DNA of 64,000 nucleotides. Source: Streptomyces venezuelae. GTDB taxonomy: Bacteria > Actinomycetota > Actinomycetes > Streptomycetales > Streptomycetaceae. The notes beneath the pieces were generated by a model. It was given only the letters and a program-made list of their open reading frames with translations, was not told the DNA's origin and did no database searches. The translations under genes and the position numbers were made by a program. Every line of letters starts with the position of its first letter. Position 1 is the first letter of the stretch. The stretch lies in NCBI RefSeq assembly GCF_008642335.1, contig NZ_CP029191.1:6944001-7008000 (forward strand), in the 5' to 3' direction. Below are positions 1 to 8,096 of the stretch, one piece after another.

Positions 1-273
1 GAGATCCGCGTCGAAGGCGAACGCCTTCGCGTCTACCTCAACGGGGTCAAGATCAACGACTTCACCAACGCCGACCCCGCCCGCAGCCTGCGCCAAGGCC
101 ACATCGGCATCCAGAACCACGGCGACGCCGACGAGGTCACCTTCCGGAACATCCGCCTCAAGGACCTGGCCGCCAAGGGCCGCCCGGGCAGGGCGGACCC
201 GGGGCAGGTCCCTTCAGGACAGGATGCGGGCCTGGGAGAGGCCCGCCCGGGGAAGGCTGTGACGGATGAGTGA
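1..273 (+). CDS. C-terminal fragment of DUF1080 (3-keto-disaccharide hydrolase-like) protein
   Basis: Only the last 90 codons are inside the window; the frame is open at base 1 and stops with TGA at 271-273. The fragment carries the end of a concanavalin-like beta-sandwich with the signature YLNGVKINDF, then GHIGIQNHG and FRNIRLKDL, which is how DUF1080 domains characteristically end. DUF1080 proteins are usually secreted and cleave 3-keto-glycosides. The final 30 residues after RLKDL are low-complexity Gly/Pro/Arg. A strong hairpin follows at 417-460. The Tat-exported isomerase-like gene at 8097 could act on related keto-sugars, but that link is inference. Confidence 0.8.
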   Translation, partial: EIRVEGERLRVYLNGVKINDFTNADPARSLRQGHIGIQNHGDADEVTFRNIRLKDLAAKGRPGRADPGQVPSGQDAGLGEARPGKAVTDE

Positions 274-274
274 G

Positions 275-370
275 GTGACGACACACGTGACGACACAAGT
301 AACGGCGCGCGCAACGGCACATGCGCCGACACGCGCGTCGGCACAGGCGTTGGCACATGAGTCGGCACAC
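275..370 (+). repeat. Degenerate 12-bp tandem repeat, 8 units
   Basis: Eight back-to-back 12-base units start at 275, 287, 299, 311, 323, 335, 347 and 359. Each has the shape G-N-N-N-CGRCACAN, for example GTGACGACACAC and GCGTCGGCACAG. The array begins two bases after the stop codon of the upstream gene, so it may have arisen as a minisatellite at its 3' end. The unit is too short and lacks spacers, so it is not a CRISPR. Confidence 0.75.
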
Positions 371-416
371 CACTCCGACCCACCCGCCCCGACGACCGGT
401 TCGGACGCGGGTCGCT

Positions 417-460
417 AGACGGCGGCGGGCGGAGGACGCCGGACCTCCGCCCGCCGTCTT
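417..460 (+). terminator. Hairpin terminator after the DUF1080 gene
   Basis: AGACGGCGGCGGGCGGAGG at 417-435 pairs with CCTCCGCCCGCCGTCTT at 444-460 around an 8-base loop, with one 3-base bulge. It separates the DUF1080 gene from the Ebo-type operon. There is no long U tract, as is common for actinobacterial terminators. Confidence 0.6.
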
Positions 461-528
461 GCACCGCACTCACGTTCCGCGAGCTCCCGCGTCGCGTCCC
501 GAGCTCTTGAGTCATGCAGGAGGCAGCC

Positions 529-1926
529 GTGTCCACATCCGCGACCTCACCATCTACGCCCTCCACTCCCCCCGGGACCCCGCCCGTCGGTCCCGTCGGC
601 GTGTGGCTGATCGGGGCACGCGGCTCGGTCGCGACCACGGCCGTCGCGGGCTGCGCGGCGATCACCGCCGGCCTCCACGCACCCACCGGCATGGTGACCG
701 AGACCGCCCCCTTCCTGGACCGCGGCCTGCCAACGTTGTCGTCGCTCGTCTTCGGCGGCCACGACACGACCAGCTGCCCCCTGCCCAAACGAGCCGAGGA
801 ACTCGCCGCGGGCGGCGTCCTGCCCCACGGCCTCCCCTCGGCGGTGCACGCCGAACTCGCCGCCGCCGACGCGGAGATACGGCCCGGCGGCCCGCAACCC
901 GGCGACACCCGCACCGACGAGGAACTGATCGACGCCTTCACCGCCGACATCCGCGCCTTCATACGCCGCCGGGGCCTCGCCCGCGCCGTGGTGGTCAACG
1001 TCGCCTCGACCGAACCGCTCCCCACGGACGGCGCCGAACGGCTCCCCTCCAGCTCCCTCTACGCGGCCGCCGCCCTCCGCGCCGGCTGCCCCTACGTGAA
1101 CTTCACCCCCTCCACGGGCCTGCACCACCCGCGCCTCGCCGACGCGGCACGCACCTCCGGCCTCCCCTACGCGGGCCGCGACGGCAAGACCGGCCAGACC
1201 CTGCTGCGCTCCGTACTCGGCCCGATGTTCGCGCAACGCGCCCTCTCCGTACGCGCCTGGTCCGGCACGAACCTCCTCGGCGGCGGTGACGGCGCAGCCC
1301 TTGCCGACCCCGCAGCCGCCGCGGCGAAGAACGCCGGCAAGGAACGCGTCCTCGCCGACACGCTGGGCTCCGCCCCCGAGGGCGAGGTCCACATCGACGA
1401 CGTCCCCTCCCTCGGCGACTGGAAGACGGCCTGGGACCACATCGCCTTCGACGGCTTCCTCGGCACGCGCATGGTCCTCCAGACCACCTGGCAGGGCTGC
1501 GACTCGGCCCTCGCCGCCCCCCTCATCCTGGACCTGGCCCGCCTGACCTCTCGCGCCCACGAACGCTCCCTCTCCGGCCCCCTCCCCGCCCTGGCCTTCT
1601 ACTTCAAGGACCCGGACGACGGCGCCCCGGCTGCCCTGGGGGAGCAGTACGCCGCCCTGGTGGACTTCGCGCAGCAGTTGGGAGGGGACGCGGCCGGGGT
1701 CGGCGACCGTGGCCCTGGGCGGGTGGCTGCCGCCGAGGGGGGCGATGGTGGCCCCGGAGGGGGAGGCTCAGCGGGGCGAGAGGGTCGTCCTTCCGGGCGG
1801 GCGGACGTCGCCGGGGGAGGCGGTCGTGGCTCGGGGCGGGGAGAACCCGCCGGGGCAGACGGTCCCGTCACAGGACCGGACGGTCGCGGGGCCGTCGGTG
1901 GCGCGGCGGGCGGTGAGGCCTCGTGA
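529..1926 (+). CDS. Inositol-3-phosphate synthase-like sugar-phosphate cyclase of the Ebo operon
   Basis: A homologue of myo-inositol-1-phosphate synthase, which turns glucose 6-phosphate into inositol phosphate by an NAD-dependent internal aldol cyclisation. The N-terminus has the Rossmann motif GVWLIGARGSVATT; further on are VNVASTEP, YVNFTPSTG, GRDGKTGQTLLRS and SWSGTN-like segments expected of the family. GTG at 529 is preferred to ATG at 514 because AGGAGG lies six bases before it. The body ends near residue 365; the rest is a Gly/Ala/Arg-rich tail not typical of the family. The stop overlaps the next start (GTGA). It is the first gene of the operon and sits where other Ebo clusters carry the dehydroquinate-synthase-like EboD, so I infer it supplies the cyclitol or an analogous precursor. 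Confidence 0.8.
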   Translation: MSTSATSPSTPSTPPGTPPVGPVGVWLIGARGSVATTAVAGCAAITAGLHAPTGMVTETAPFLDRGLPTLSSLVFGGHDTTSCPLPKRAEELAAGGVLPHGLPSAVHAELAAADAEIRPGGPQPGDTRTDEELIDAFTADIRAFIRRRGLARAVVVNVASTEPLPTDGAERLPSSSLYAAAALRAGCPYVNFTPSTGLHHPRLADAARTSGLPYAGRDGKTGQTLLRSVLGPMFAQRALSVRAWSGTNLLGGGDGAALADPAAAAAKNAGKERVLADTLGSAPEGEVHIDDVPSLGDWKTAWDHIAFDGFLGTRMVLQTTWQGCDSALAAPLILDLARLTSRAHERSLSGPLPALAFYFKDPDDGAPAALGEQYAALVDFAQQLGGDAAGVGDRGPGRVAAAEGGDGGPGGGGSAGREGRPSGRADVAGGGGRGSGRGEPAGADGPVTGPDGRGAVGGAAGGEAS

Positions 1927-2915
1927 GCGCGTTGGGCACCCGGCGCGCCTGGGCTGAACTCCTGCGCCTCCCCGCCCTGTTCACCGTTCCCGGCGACGCC
2001 CTCGCCGGAGCGGCCGCGACCGGTCTGCGTCCCAACCACCGCACTCTCCTCGCCATCGGTTCCTCCCTCTGCCTGTACGAGGCCGGTATGGCCCTGAACG
2101 ACTGGGCCGACCGCGCCGAAGACGCCGTCGAACGCCCCGAACGCCCCCTCCCCTCCGGCCGCATCGCCCCACCCGCGGCCCTCACCGCTGCCACCGCCCT
2201 CACCGCCGCCGGCCTCGCCCTCGCCTCCCGCGCGGGCCGCCCCGCCCTCGCCGTGGCGGGCACGCTGGCCGGAACCGTGTGGGCGTACGACCTCGTCCTG
2301 AAGCACACCCCCGCCGGTCCGGCAGCCATGGCCACCGCGCGCGGCCTCGACCTGCTCCTCGGCGCGACCGCCACGGCAGGCCCCGACCACACCCCGCGCG
2401 CCCGGGCCACCGCAGCCGCCCCCTCGGCGGCGGCCCTCGCCGCCCACACCCTGGCCGTCACCGTCGTCTCCCGCCGCGAAGCCCAGGGCGGCTCCTCGAC
2501 CGCACCCTTGGCCGCACTGGCGACGACAGCGGCCCTGACCACCCGCCTGATCGGCGCAGCACGCCGCTCCTGCCCAGGCGGGGGTGGCACGTGGCGAGGC
2601 CGGGGTGCCCCGCCGGCAACGATGCGCCCTGGCGGCGGCGCTCCGGACCTCCGGAACGCTGTCGACACCGCCCGCCGAGCCCTCCCCGGCGCCCTCGCCC
2701 TCGCCTACGCCGCAACCGCCGCCAAGCCCCTCTTCCACGCCGCCCTCAACCCGTCACCTCCCCTCACCCAGCGCGCCGTCGGCGGCGGAATCCGCGCCAT
2801 GATCCCGCTCCAGGCCGCCCTGGCCGCCCGCACCGGCGCCCCCGCCACCGCCCTCCTGACCGCCGCCCTCGCCCCCGCGGCCCGCCGGTTCGCACGGAAG
2901 GTGAGCGTCACATGA
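1923..2915 (+). CDS. eboC: UbiA-like prenyltransferase EboC
   Basis: An integral-membrane UbiA-family protein of 330 residues. The first Asp-rich motif is NDWADRAED at residues 59-67, followed by RPLPSG, the usual prenyl-diphosphate binding element. A second Asp is found in YDLVLKHT. Alternating hydrophobic Ala/Leu segments account for the membrane helices. A loop near residues 215-240 is unusually Gly/Pro-rich (CPGGGGTWRGRG). GTG start overlaps the stop of the cyclase gene by four bases, and its own stop overlaps the next ATG. UbiA members attach isoprenoid chains to a ring acceptor; in Ebo operons the acceptor is unknown. Assignment to EboC rests on family plus order within the operon. Confidence 0.82.
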   Translation: MSALGTRRAWAELLRLPALFTVPGDALAGAAATGLRPNHRTLLAIGSSLCLYEAGMALNDWADRAEDAVERPERPLPSGRIAPPAALTAATALTAAGLALASRAGRPALAVAGTLAGTVWAYDLVLKHTPAGPAAMATARGLDLLLGATATAGPDHTPRARATAAAPSAAALAAHTLAVTVVSRREAQGGSSTAPLAALATTAALTTRLIGAARRSCPGGGGTWRGRGAPPATMRPGGGAPDLRNAVDTARRALPGALALAYAATAAKPLFHAALNPSPPLTQRAVGGGIRAMIPLQAALAARTGAPATALLTAALAPAARRFARKVSVT

Positions 2916-3865
2916 GCGGAACGGAAGGTACGCGCCGCATGAGTGGAGCGACCCCGCAGAGCCCCCGCACCGGGCTCCGGTACGGCTACGGGACCAACGG
3001 GCTCACCGACCTCCGGCTCGACGACGCCCTCGGACTCCTCGCCGACCTCGGCTATTCCGGTGTCGGTCTGACCCTCGACCACATGCACCTCGACCCCCTC
3101 GCCCCCGATCTCGCCGCCCGCACCCGCCACGTGGCCCGCCGGCTCGAGCGGCTCGGGCTGGGCGTCACCGTCGAGACCGGTGCCCGATACGTCCTCGACC
3201 CGCGGCGCAAGCACGGCCCCTCCCTCCTCGACCCCGACCCGGAACGGCGTACCGAGCGCGGGCGTCTGTTGATTCGTGCCGTTCAGGTCGCCGCCGACCT
3301 CGGCGCCCACGCCGTGCACTGCTTCAGCGGCATCACCCCGTCGGGCACCCCGGACGACCTCGCGTGGCTCCGTCTCACCGACGCGCTCGGCCCCGTACTC
3401 GACGCCGCCTCCCGCGCCGGTGTTCCGCTCGCCGTCGAGCCCGAACCCGGCCATCTCCTCTCGTCACTCGCCGACTTCCACCACCTGCGTCGAGAACTCG
3501 GTGACCCCGACCCCGGACTCCTCGGCCTCACCCTCGACATCGGCCACTGCCAGTGCCTCGAGCCTCTCCCTCCCGCGGACTGCGTGCGTGCCGCCGCCCC
3601 CTGGCTGCGGCACGTCCAGATCGAGGACATGCGCCGCGGAGTCCACGAGCACCTGCCCTTCGGGGACGGAGAGATCGACTTCCCGCCCGTGCTCGAAGCG
3701 CTGGCCACCGTCGGCTACCGAGGGCTGACCGTCGTCGAACTGCCCCGCCACTCCCACGCGGGCCCCGACCTTGCCGCCCGCTCCATCGACTTCCTGCGCC
3801 GAGCGGAAGCCGCAGTCCCCGCCCCCGCCCTGGCCGCCACCCCCGCCGAAGGAGGTACCCCGTGA
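2912..3865 (+). CDS. Sugar phosphate isomerase/epimerase-like TIM barrel
   Basis: A xylose-isomerase-like (AP endonuclease 2) TIM barrel of 317 residues. Metal ligands expected of the fold are visible: Glu176 in AVEPEPGH, Asp209 with His212 in LDIGHC, His234 in RHVQIED and Glu254 in GDGEIDF. ATG at 2912 overlaps the eboC stop (ATGA); a second in-frame ATG at 2939 is possible and would remove nine residues without touching the fold. It is embedded between eboC and eboA with four-base overlaps on both sides, so it belongs to the Ebo pathway, although it is not one of the six classical ebo genes. Substrate unknown. Confidence 0.8.
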   Translation: MSGTEGTRRMSGATPQSPRTGLRYGYGTNGLTDLRLDDALGLLADLGYSGVGLTLDHMHLDPLAPDLAARTRHVARRLERLGLGVTVETGARYVLDPRRKHGPSLLDPDPERRTERGRLLIRAVQVAADLGAHAVHCFSGITPSGTPDDLAWLRLTDALGPVLDAASRAGVPLAVEPEPGHLLSSLADFHHLRRELGDPDPGLLGLTLDIGHCQCLEPLPPADCVRAAAPWLRHVQIEDMRRGVHEHLPFGDGEIDFPPVLEALATVGYRGLTVVELPRHSHAGPDLAARSIDFLRRAEAAVPAPALAATPAEGGTP

Positions 3866-4536
3866 CCGACACCTCCGAGATCGCCGCCCTCCGTACCCAG
3901 CTCGAGAACGACCTCGGCGGAGCCGCCCGCGCCTGGCTCGACCAGGCCACCGCCGAAGCCGCCGCGCACGGACAGCGACCCGAACGGGAGGGGCCGGGAC
4001 CCACCCCCACGTGGGAACTGCGGTTCGCCGAGGCAGGACGCCGCTGCGGCCCCCCGCACGCCGACGCCGCCCGCATCCTGCTCCTGCAAGCCGCCCACGC
4101 GACCCCGGTGACCCTCGCCCGCCTCTACGCCCAGGGCACCGCAGCCGAACGCCGGGCCATCCTGCGGGCACTGCCCCATCTGGTACCGGGACCCGACGCG
4201 CTGCCCCTCGTCGAGGACGCCCTGCGCACCAACGACACGAGCCTCGTCGCCGCCGCCGTCGGCCCCTACGCCGCCGCGCACCTCCCTCCGCACGACTGGC
4301 GGCACGCCGTCCTCAAGTGCCTGTTCACCGGTGTCCCGCTGGACGCCGTCGCCGACCTGCCGAGGCGTGCCCACGGCGACGCGGAACTCGCCCGGATGCT
4401 CGGCGACTACGCGACGGAGCGGTCCGCGGCCGGCCGCCCCGTCCCCGGCGACCTGCACCGGGCCATGGAGCTGACCGTCCTCGAGTCCCCCTCGGCCCCC
4501 GCGGGCCCCCTCACCGGCGAGGAGCAGGAGTCCTGA
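3862..4536 (+). CDS. eboA: EboA domain protein
   Basis: A 224-residue soluble, mostly helical protein. It shows the conserved features I associate with EboA: WELRFAEAGRRCG in the first third and the block NDTSLVAAAVGPYAA followed by W-R-AVLKCLFTGVPL. No catalytic motif is evident, and no signal peptide or membrane segment is present. GTG start with GGAGG at 3851-3855; it overlaps the upstream stop. It is the family-defining member of the operon, and its molecular role in Ebo systems is not established. Confidence 0.85.
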   Translation: MTDTSEIAALRTQLENDLGGAARAWLDQATAEAAAHGQRPEREGPGPTPTWELRFAEAGRRCGPPHADAARILLLQAAHATPVTLARLYAQGTAAERRAILRALPHLVPGPDALPLVEDALRTNDTSLVAAAVGPYAAAHLPPHDWRHAVLKCLFTGVPLDAVADLPRRAHGDAELARMLGDYATERSAAGRPVPGDLHRAMELTVLESPSAPAGPLTGEEQES

Positions 4537-5387
4537 TGCGCATCTTCGACCCCCACATCCACATGACGTCCCGCACCACCGACGACTACCAGGCGATGTA
4601 TGCCGCGGGCGTCCGCGCCGTCGTGGAACCCGCCTTCTGGCTCGGCCAGCCCCGCACGTCGCCCGCCTCCTTCTTCGACTACTTCGACTCCCTCCTCGGC
4701 TGGGAACCCTTCCGCGCGGCGCAGTATGGCATCGCCCACCACTGCACGATCGCCCTCAACCCGAAGGAGGCGAACGATCCCCGCTGCACCCCTGTCCTCG
4801 ACGAACTGCCCCGCTATCTCGTCAAGGACAACGTCGTCGCCGTCGGAGAGATCGGCTACGACTCCATGACGCCCGCCGAGGACACCGCGCTCGCCGCCCA
4901 GCTGCAGCTCGCCGCCGACCACGAGCTGCCCGCCCTCGTGCACACCCCGCACCGCGACAAGCTCGCCGGCCTGCGCCGCACCATCGATGTGATCGGCGAG
5001 TCCGCCCTGCCCCTCGACCGCGTCCTCATCGACCATCTCAACGAGACCACCGTCAAGGAGGCCAAGGACAGCGGCTGCTGGCTGGGCTTCTCCGTCTATC
5101 CCGACACCAAGATGGACGAGGAACGCATGGTCGCGATCCTCCGCGACTTCGGACCCGACCGGGTGCTCATCAACTCCGCGGCCGACTGGGGAAAGAGCGA
5201 CCCCCTCAAGACCCGCAAGGTCGCCGACGCCATGCTGGCCACCGGGTACGACGAGGACGACGTCGACCTCGTGCTGTGGCGCAACCCCGTGGAGTTCTAC
5301 GGGCTCAGCGGCCGACTCCAGCTCGACGTGCGCGAACCGGACGCCGCCACCCACGAAGGCAACTCCATCCTGCGCGGCGGGGCGTGA
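4536..5387 (+). CDS. eboB: TatD-like metal-dependent hydrolase EboB
   Basis: A 283-residue amidohydrolase-fold protein. Metal ligands: FDPHIHMT at residues 4-11 (HxH), Glu in VGEIGYD, His in LVHTPH and in IDHLNE, and Asp in INSAADWG, the series expected of TatD enzymes. The first base of the ATG is the last base of the eboA stop (TGATG), implying coupled translation, with GGAGCAGGAG upstream. In Ebo operons this enzyme is thought to modify the exported metabolite or its carrier; the substrate is not known. Confidence 0.87.
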   Translation: MRIFDPHIHMTSRTTDDYQAMYAAGVRAVVEPAFWLGQPRTSPASFFDYFDSLLGWEPFRAAQYGIAHHCTIALNPKEANDPRCTPVLDELPRYLVKDNVVAVGEIGYDSMTPAEDTALAAQLQLAADHELPALVHTPHRDKLAGLRRTIDVIGESALPLDRVLIDHLNETTVKEAKDSGCWLGFSVYPDTKMDEERMVAILRDFGPDRVLINSAADWGKSDPLKTRKVADAMLATGYDEDDVDLVLWRNPVEFYGLSGRLQLDVREPDAATHEGNSILRGGA

Positions 5388-5390
5388 CCC

Positions 5391-6560
5391 ATGCGCTTCC
5401 GGCACCCCGACGGCTCCACCGTCCACCTCGCCTACTGCACCAACGTCCACCCGGCCGAAACCCTCGACGGAGTGCTCGCCCAGCTCCGCGACCACTGCGA
5501 GCCCGTGCGCAGGAAACTCGGCAGGGACCGCCTCGGCATCGGCCTGTGGCTCGCCAAGGACGCCGCCCACTCCCTCGTCACCGACCCCGCGGCGCTGCGG
5601 GGCCTGCGCACCGAACTCGACCGGCGCGGACTCGAAGTCGTCACCCTCAACGGCTTCCCCTATGAGGGCTTCGGTGCGGAACAAGTCAAATACCGCGTGT
5701 ACAAGCCGGACTGGACCGACCCCGAACGCCTCAGCCACACCACCGAACTGGCCAGGCTCCTCGCCGCTCTCCTCCCCGACGACGTCACCGAAGGCACCAT
5801 CTCCACTCTTCCGCTCGCCTGGCGCACCCCCTTCGACACTCCGCGCGCCGAGGCCGCCCGCACCGCCCTCACCGTGCTGGCCCAGCGCCTCGACGCCCTC
5901 ACCGAGCTGACCGGACGCTCCATCCGCATCGGCCTCGAACCGGAGCCCGGCTGCACCGTCGAGACGACCGCCGACGCCATCGCCCCGCTCACCGCCGTCG
6001 GCCACGACCGCATCGGTGTCTGTGTCGACACCTGCCACCTCGCCACCTCCTTCGAAGACCCGCGGACCGCCCTCGACGCCCTCGGCGCCGCAGGCATCCC
6101 CGTCGTCAAATCGCAACTGTCCGCCGCACTGCACGCCGAACACCCCCACCTCCCCGACGTACGCGAAGCCCTCGCGGCCTTCGACGAACCCCGCTTCCTC
6201 CACCAGACCCGGACCCTGACCGGCGCCGGCCTGCGCGGCACCGACGACCTCGGCGAAGCACTCGCCACCGACGCGCTGCCCGACACGGCACCCTGGCGCG
6301 CCCACTTCCACGTCCCCCTCCACGCGGCTCCCGCCGCGCCCCTCACCTCCACGCTCCCCGTCCTCCAGGACGTCCTGACCCGACTCGTCGGCGGGCCCGC
6401 CCCCCTCACCCGGCATCTGGAGGTCGAGACCTACACCTGGCAGGCCCTCCCGCCCGCGCTGCGCCCCCGCGGCCGCCCCCAGCTCGCCGAGGGCATCGCC
6501 GCGGAGCTCTCCCTCGCCCGCGACCTCCTGACCGACCTCGGCCTCAAGGAACTCCCATGA
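5391..6560 (+). CDS. eboE: Metabolite traffic protein EboE (xylose-isomerase-like)
   Basis: A 389-residue TIM-barrel protein typical of EboE. It opens with HLAYCTNVHPAETLDG and continues with LNGFPYEGFGAEQVKYRVY, followed by the metal-site segments GLEPEPGC and CVDTCHLA, then VKSQLSAAL and VETYTWQALP near the end. No secretion signal. Starts three bases after the eboB stop and overlaps eboF by four bases. In cyanobacteria ebo genes are needed to move a scytonemin precursor to the periplasm (established for the family); the cargo in actinobacteria is unknown. Confidence 0.88.
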   Translation: MRFRHPDGSTVHLAYCTNVHPAETLDGVLAQLRDHCEPVRRKLGRDRLGIGLWLAKDAAHSLVTDPAALRGLRTELDRRGLEVVTLNGFPYEGFGAEQVKYRVYKPDWTDPERLSHTTELARLLAALLPDDVTEGTISTLPLAWRTPFDTPRAEAARTALTVLAQRLDALTELTGRSIRIGLEPEPGCTVETTADAIAPLTAVGHDRIGVCVDTCHLATSFEDPRTALDALGAAGIPVVKSQLSAALHAEHPHLPDVREALAAFDEPRFLHQTRTLTGAGLRGTDDLGEALATDALPDTAPWRAHFHVPLHAAPAAPLTSTLPVLQDVLTRLVGGPAPLTRHLEVETYTWQALPPALRPRGRPQLAEGIAAELSLARDLLTDLGLKELP

Positions 6561-7933
6561 CCCCGACCCCCTTGCTGGTCCTCGACGTCGTCGGCCTCAC
6601 CCCGCGCCTCCTCGACCACATGCCGCGTCTCAAAGCGCTCGGCCAGTCCGGGTCCAGGGCGCCGCTCGGCACCGTCCTGCCCGCCGTCACCTGCGCCGCC
6701 CAGTCCACCTTCCTGACCGGCACCACCCCCGCCGAGCACGGCATCGTCGGCAACGGCTGGTACTTCCGCGAGCTCGGCGACGTACTCCTGTGGCGTCAGC
6801 ACAACGGACTCGTGGCCGGCGACAAGCTGTGGGACGCCGCCCGCCGCGCGCACCCCGGCTACACCGTCGCCAACATCTGCTGGTGGTACGCCATGGGCGC
6901 CGACACCGACTTCACCATCACCCCCCGTCCCGTCTACTACGCCGACGGACGCAAGGAACCCGACTGCTACACCCGGCCCCCGGCCCTCCACGACGAACTC
7001 ACCGACAGACTCGGCACGTTCCCCCTCTTCCACTTCTGGGGCCCCGGCGCCGACATCGTGTCCAGTCGCTGGATCGTGGACGCCACCCGGCACATCATCG
7101 ACACCCGCCACCCCGACCTCGCCCTGTGCTATCTCCCTCACCTCGACTACGACCTGCAGCGCTTCGGCCCCGACGACCCGCGCTCCTTCCGCGCCGCCGC
7201 CGAACTCGACGCGACCATGGCGCCGCTCCTGGACGACGCGAAGGCGGAGGGCAGGACCCTCGTCGCCCTGTCCGAGTACGGCATCACCCGGGTGAACCGG
7301 CCCGTCGACATCAACCGCGTCCTGCGCCGCGCGGGTCTCCTTGAGGTGCACACCCAGGACGGCATGGAGTACCTCGACCCGATGGCCTCCCGGGCCTTCG
7401 CCGTCGCCGACCACCAGATCGCCCACGTCTACGTCCGCCGCCCCGAAGACCTCGAAGCCACCCGGGCCGCCCTGGAAGGCGTCCCCGGCATCGAGCAGCT
7501 CCTCGACGACGAGGGCAAGAAGGACCACCAGCTGGACCACCCGCGCTCCGGGGAACTCGTCGCCGTCGCGGAGCCGGACGCCTGGTTCACGTACTACTAC
7601 TGGCTCGACGACGCCCGCGCGCCCGACTTCGCGCAGCTCGTCGAGATCCACCGCAAACCCGGCTACGACCCCGTCGAGCTCTTCATGGACCCCGAGGACC
7701 CGTACGTCCGCGTCAAGGCCGCGGGCGCGCTGGCCCGCAAGAAGCTCGGCATGCGCTACCGCATGGCGGTCGTGCCCCTGGACCCGTCACCTATTCGCGG
7801 CAGCCATGGCCGCCTCCCCACGAGCGAGGACGAAAGTCCGCTCATTCTGTGCTCCACGCCCCGCGCCGTCAGCGGCCGCGTCGCGGCCACCGATGTGAAA
7901 TCGCTCCTGCTCGACCTCGCGGGTCTGCGGTGA
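6557..7933 (+). CDS. eboF: Alkaline phosphatase family phosphodiesterase EboF
   Basis: A 458-residue nucleotide pyrophosphatase/phosphodiesterase-type member of the alkaline phosphatase superfamily. The metal ligand Asp10 lies in LVLDVVG. The nucleophile region AVTCAAQSTFLTG (residues 43-55) is followed by TPAEHG; further ligands are expected in LPHLDYDLQ (Asp, His), SEYG and ADHQIAHVY. No signal peptide. ATG overlaps the eboE stop. It is the last gene of the overlapped run; the next gene lies 163 bases on. Activity on a phosphodiester or pyrophosphate formed by the pathway is inferred. Confidence 0.87.
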   Translation: MTPTPLLVLDVVGLTPRLLDHMPRLKALGQSGSRAPLGTVLPAVTCAAQSTFLTGTTPAEHGIVGNGWYFRELGDVLLWRQHNGLVAGDKLWDAARRAHPGYTVANICWWYAMGADTDFTITPRPVYYADGRKEPDCYTRPPALHDELTDRLGTFPLFHFWGPGADIVSSRWIVDATRHIIDTRHPDLALCYLPHLDYDLQRFGPDDPRSFRAAAELDATMAPLLDDAKAEGRTLVALSEYGITRVNRPVDINRVLRRAGLLEVHTQDGMEYLDPMASRAFAVADHQIAHVYVRRPEDLEATRAALEGVPGIEQLLDDEGKKDHQLDHPRSGELVAVAEPDAWFTYYYWLDDARAPDFAQLVEIHRKPGYDPVELFMDPEDPYVRVKAAGALARKKLGMRYRMAVVPLDPSPIRGSHGRLPTSEDESPLILCSTPRAVSGRVAATDVKSLLLDLAGLR

Positions 7934-8096
7934 CGCCCGCCGGCCCGATCCGCTGAATCTGCTTGATCTCCACTGAACCAGACAGCTCGGACCCTGCCAT
8001 CAGGGCCCGGCCCTCAGCGATCCCTGATCCGTCCTTCGAACCCATCCCTGACGCGCCCCTGATGCCACGCGCCCCGATGCCACCGAGGAGAACCGC

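Noticed and set aside
275..370. CRISPR-like array
   Set aside because: Units are 12 bases with no spacers and no cas genes nearby. It is a minisatellite.
547..1560. Minus-strand reading frame of 337 codons over the MIPS-like gene
   Set aside because: Antisense to a gene with clear family motifs, composition is Gly/Ala/Arg shadow coding, and no domain is visible.
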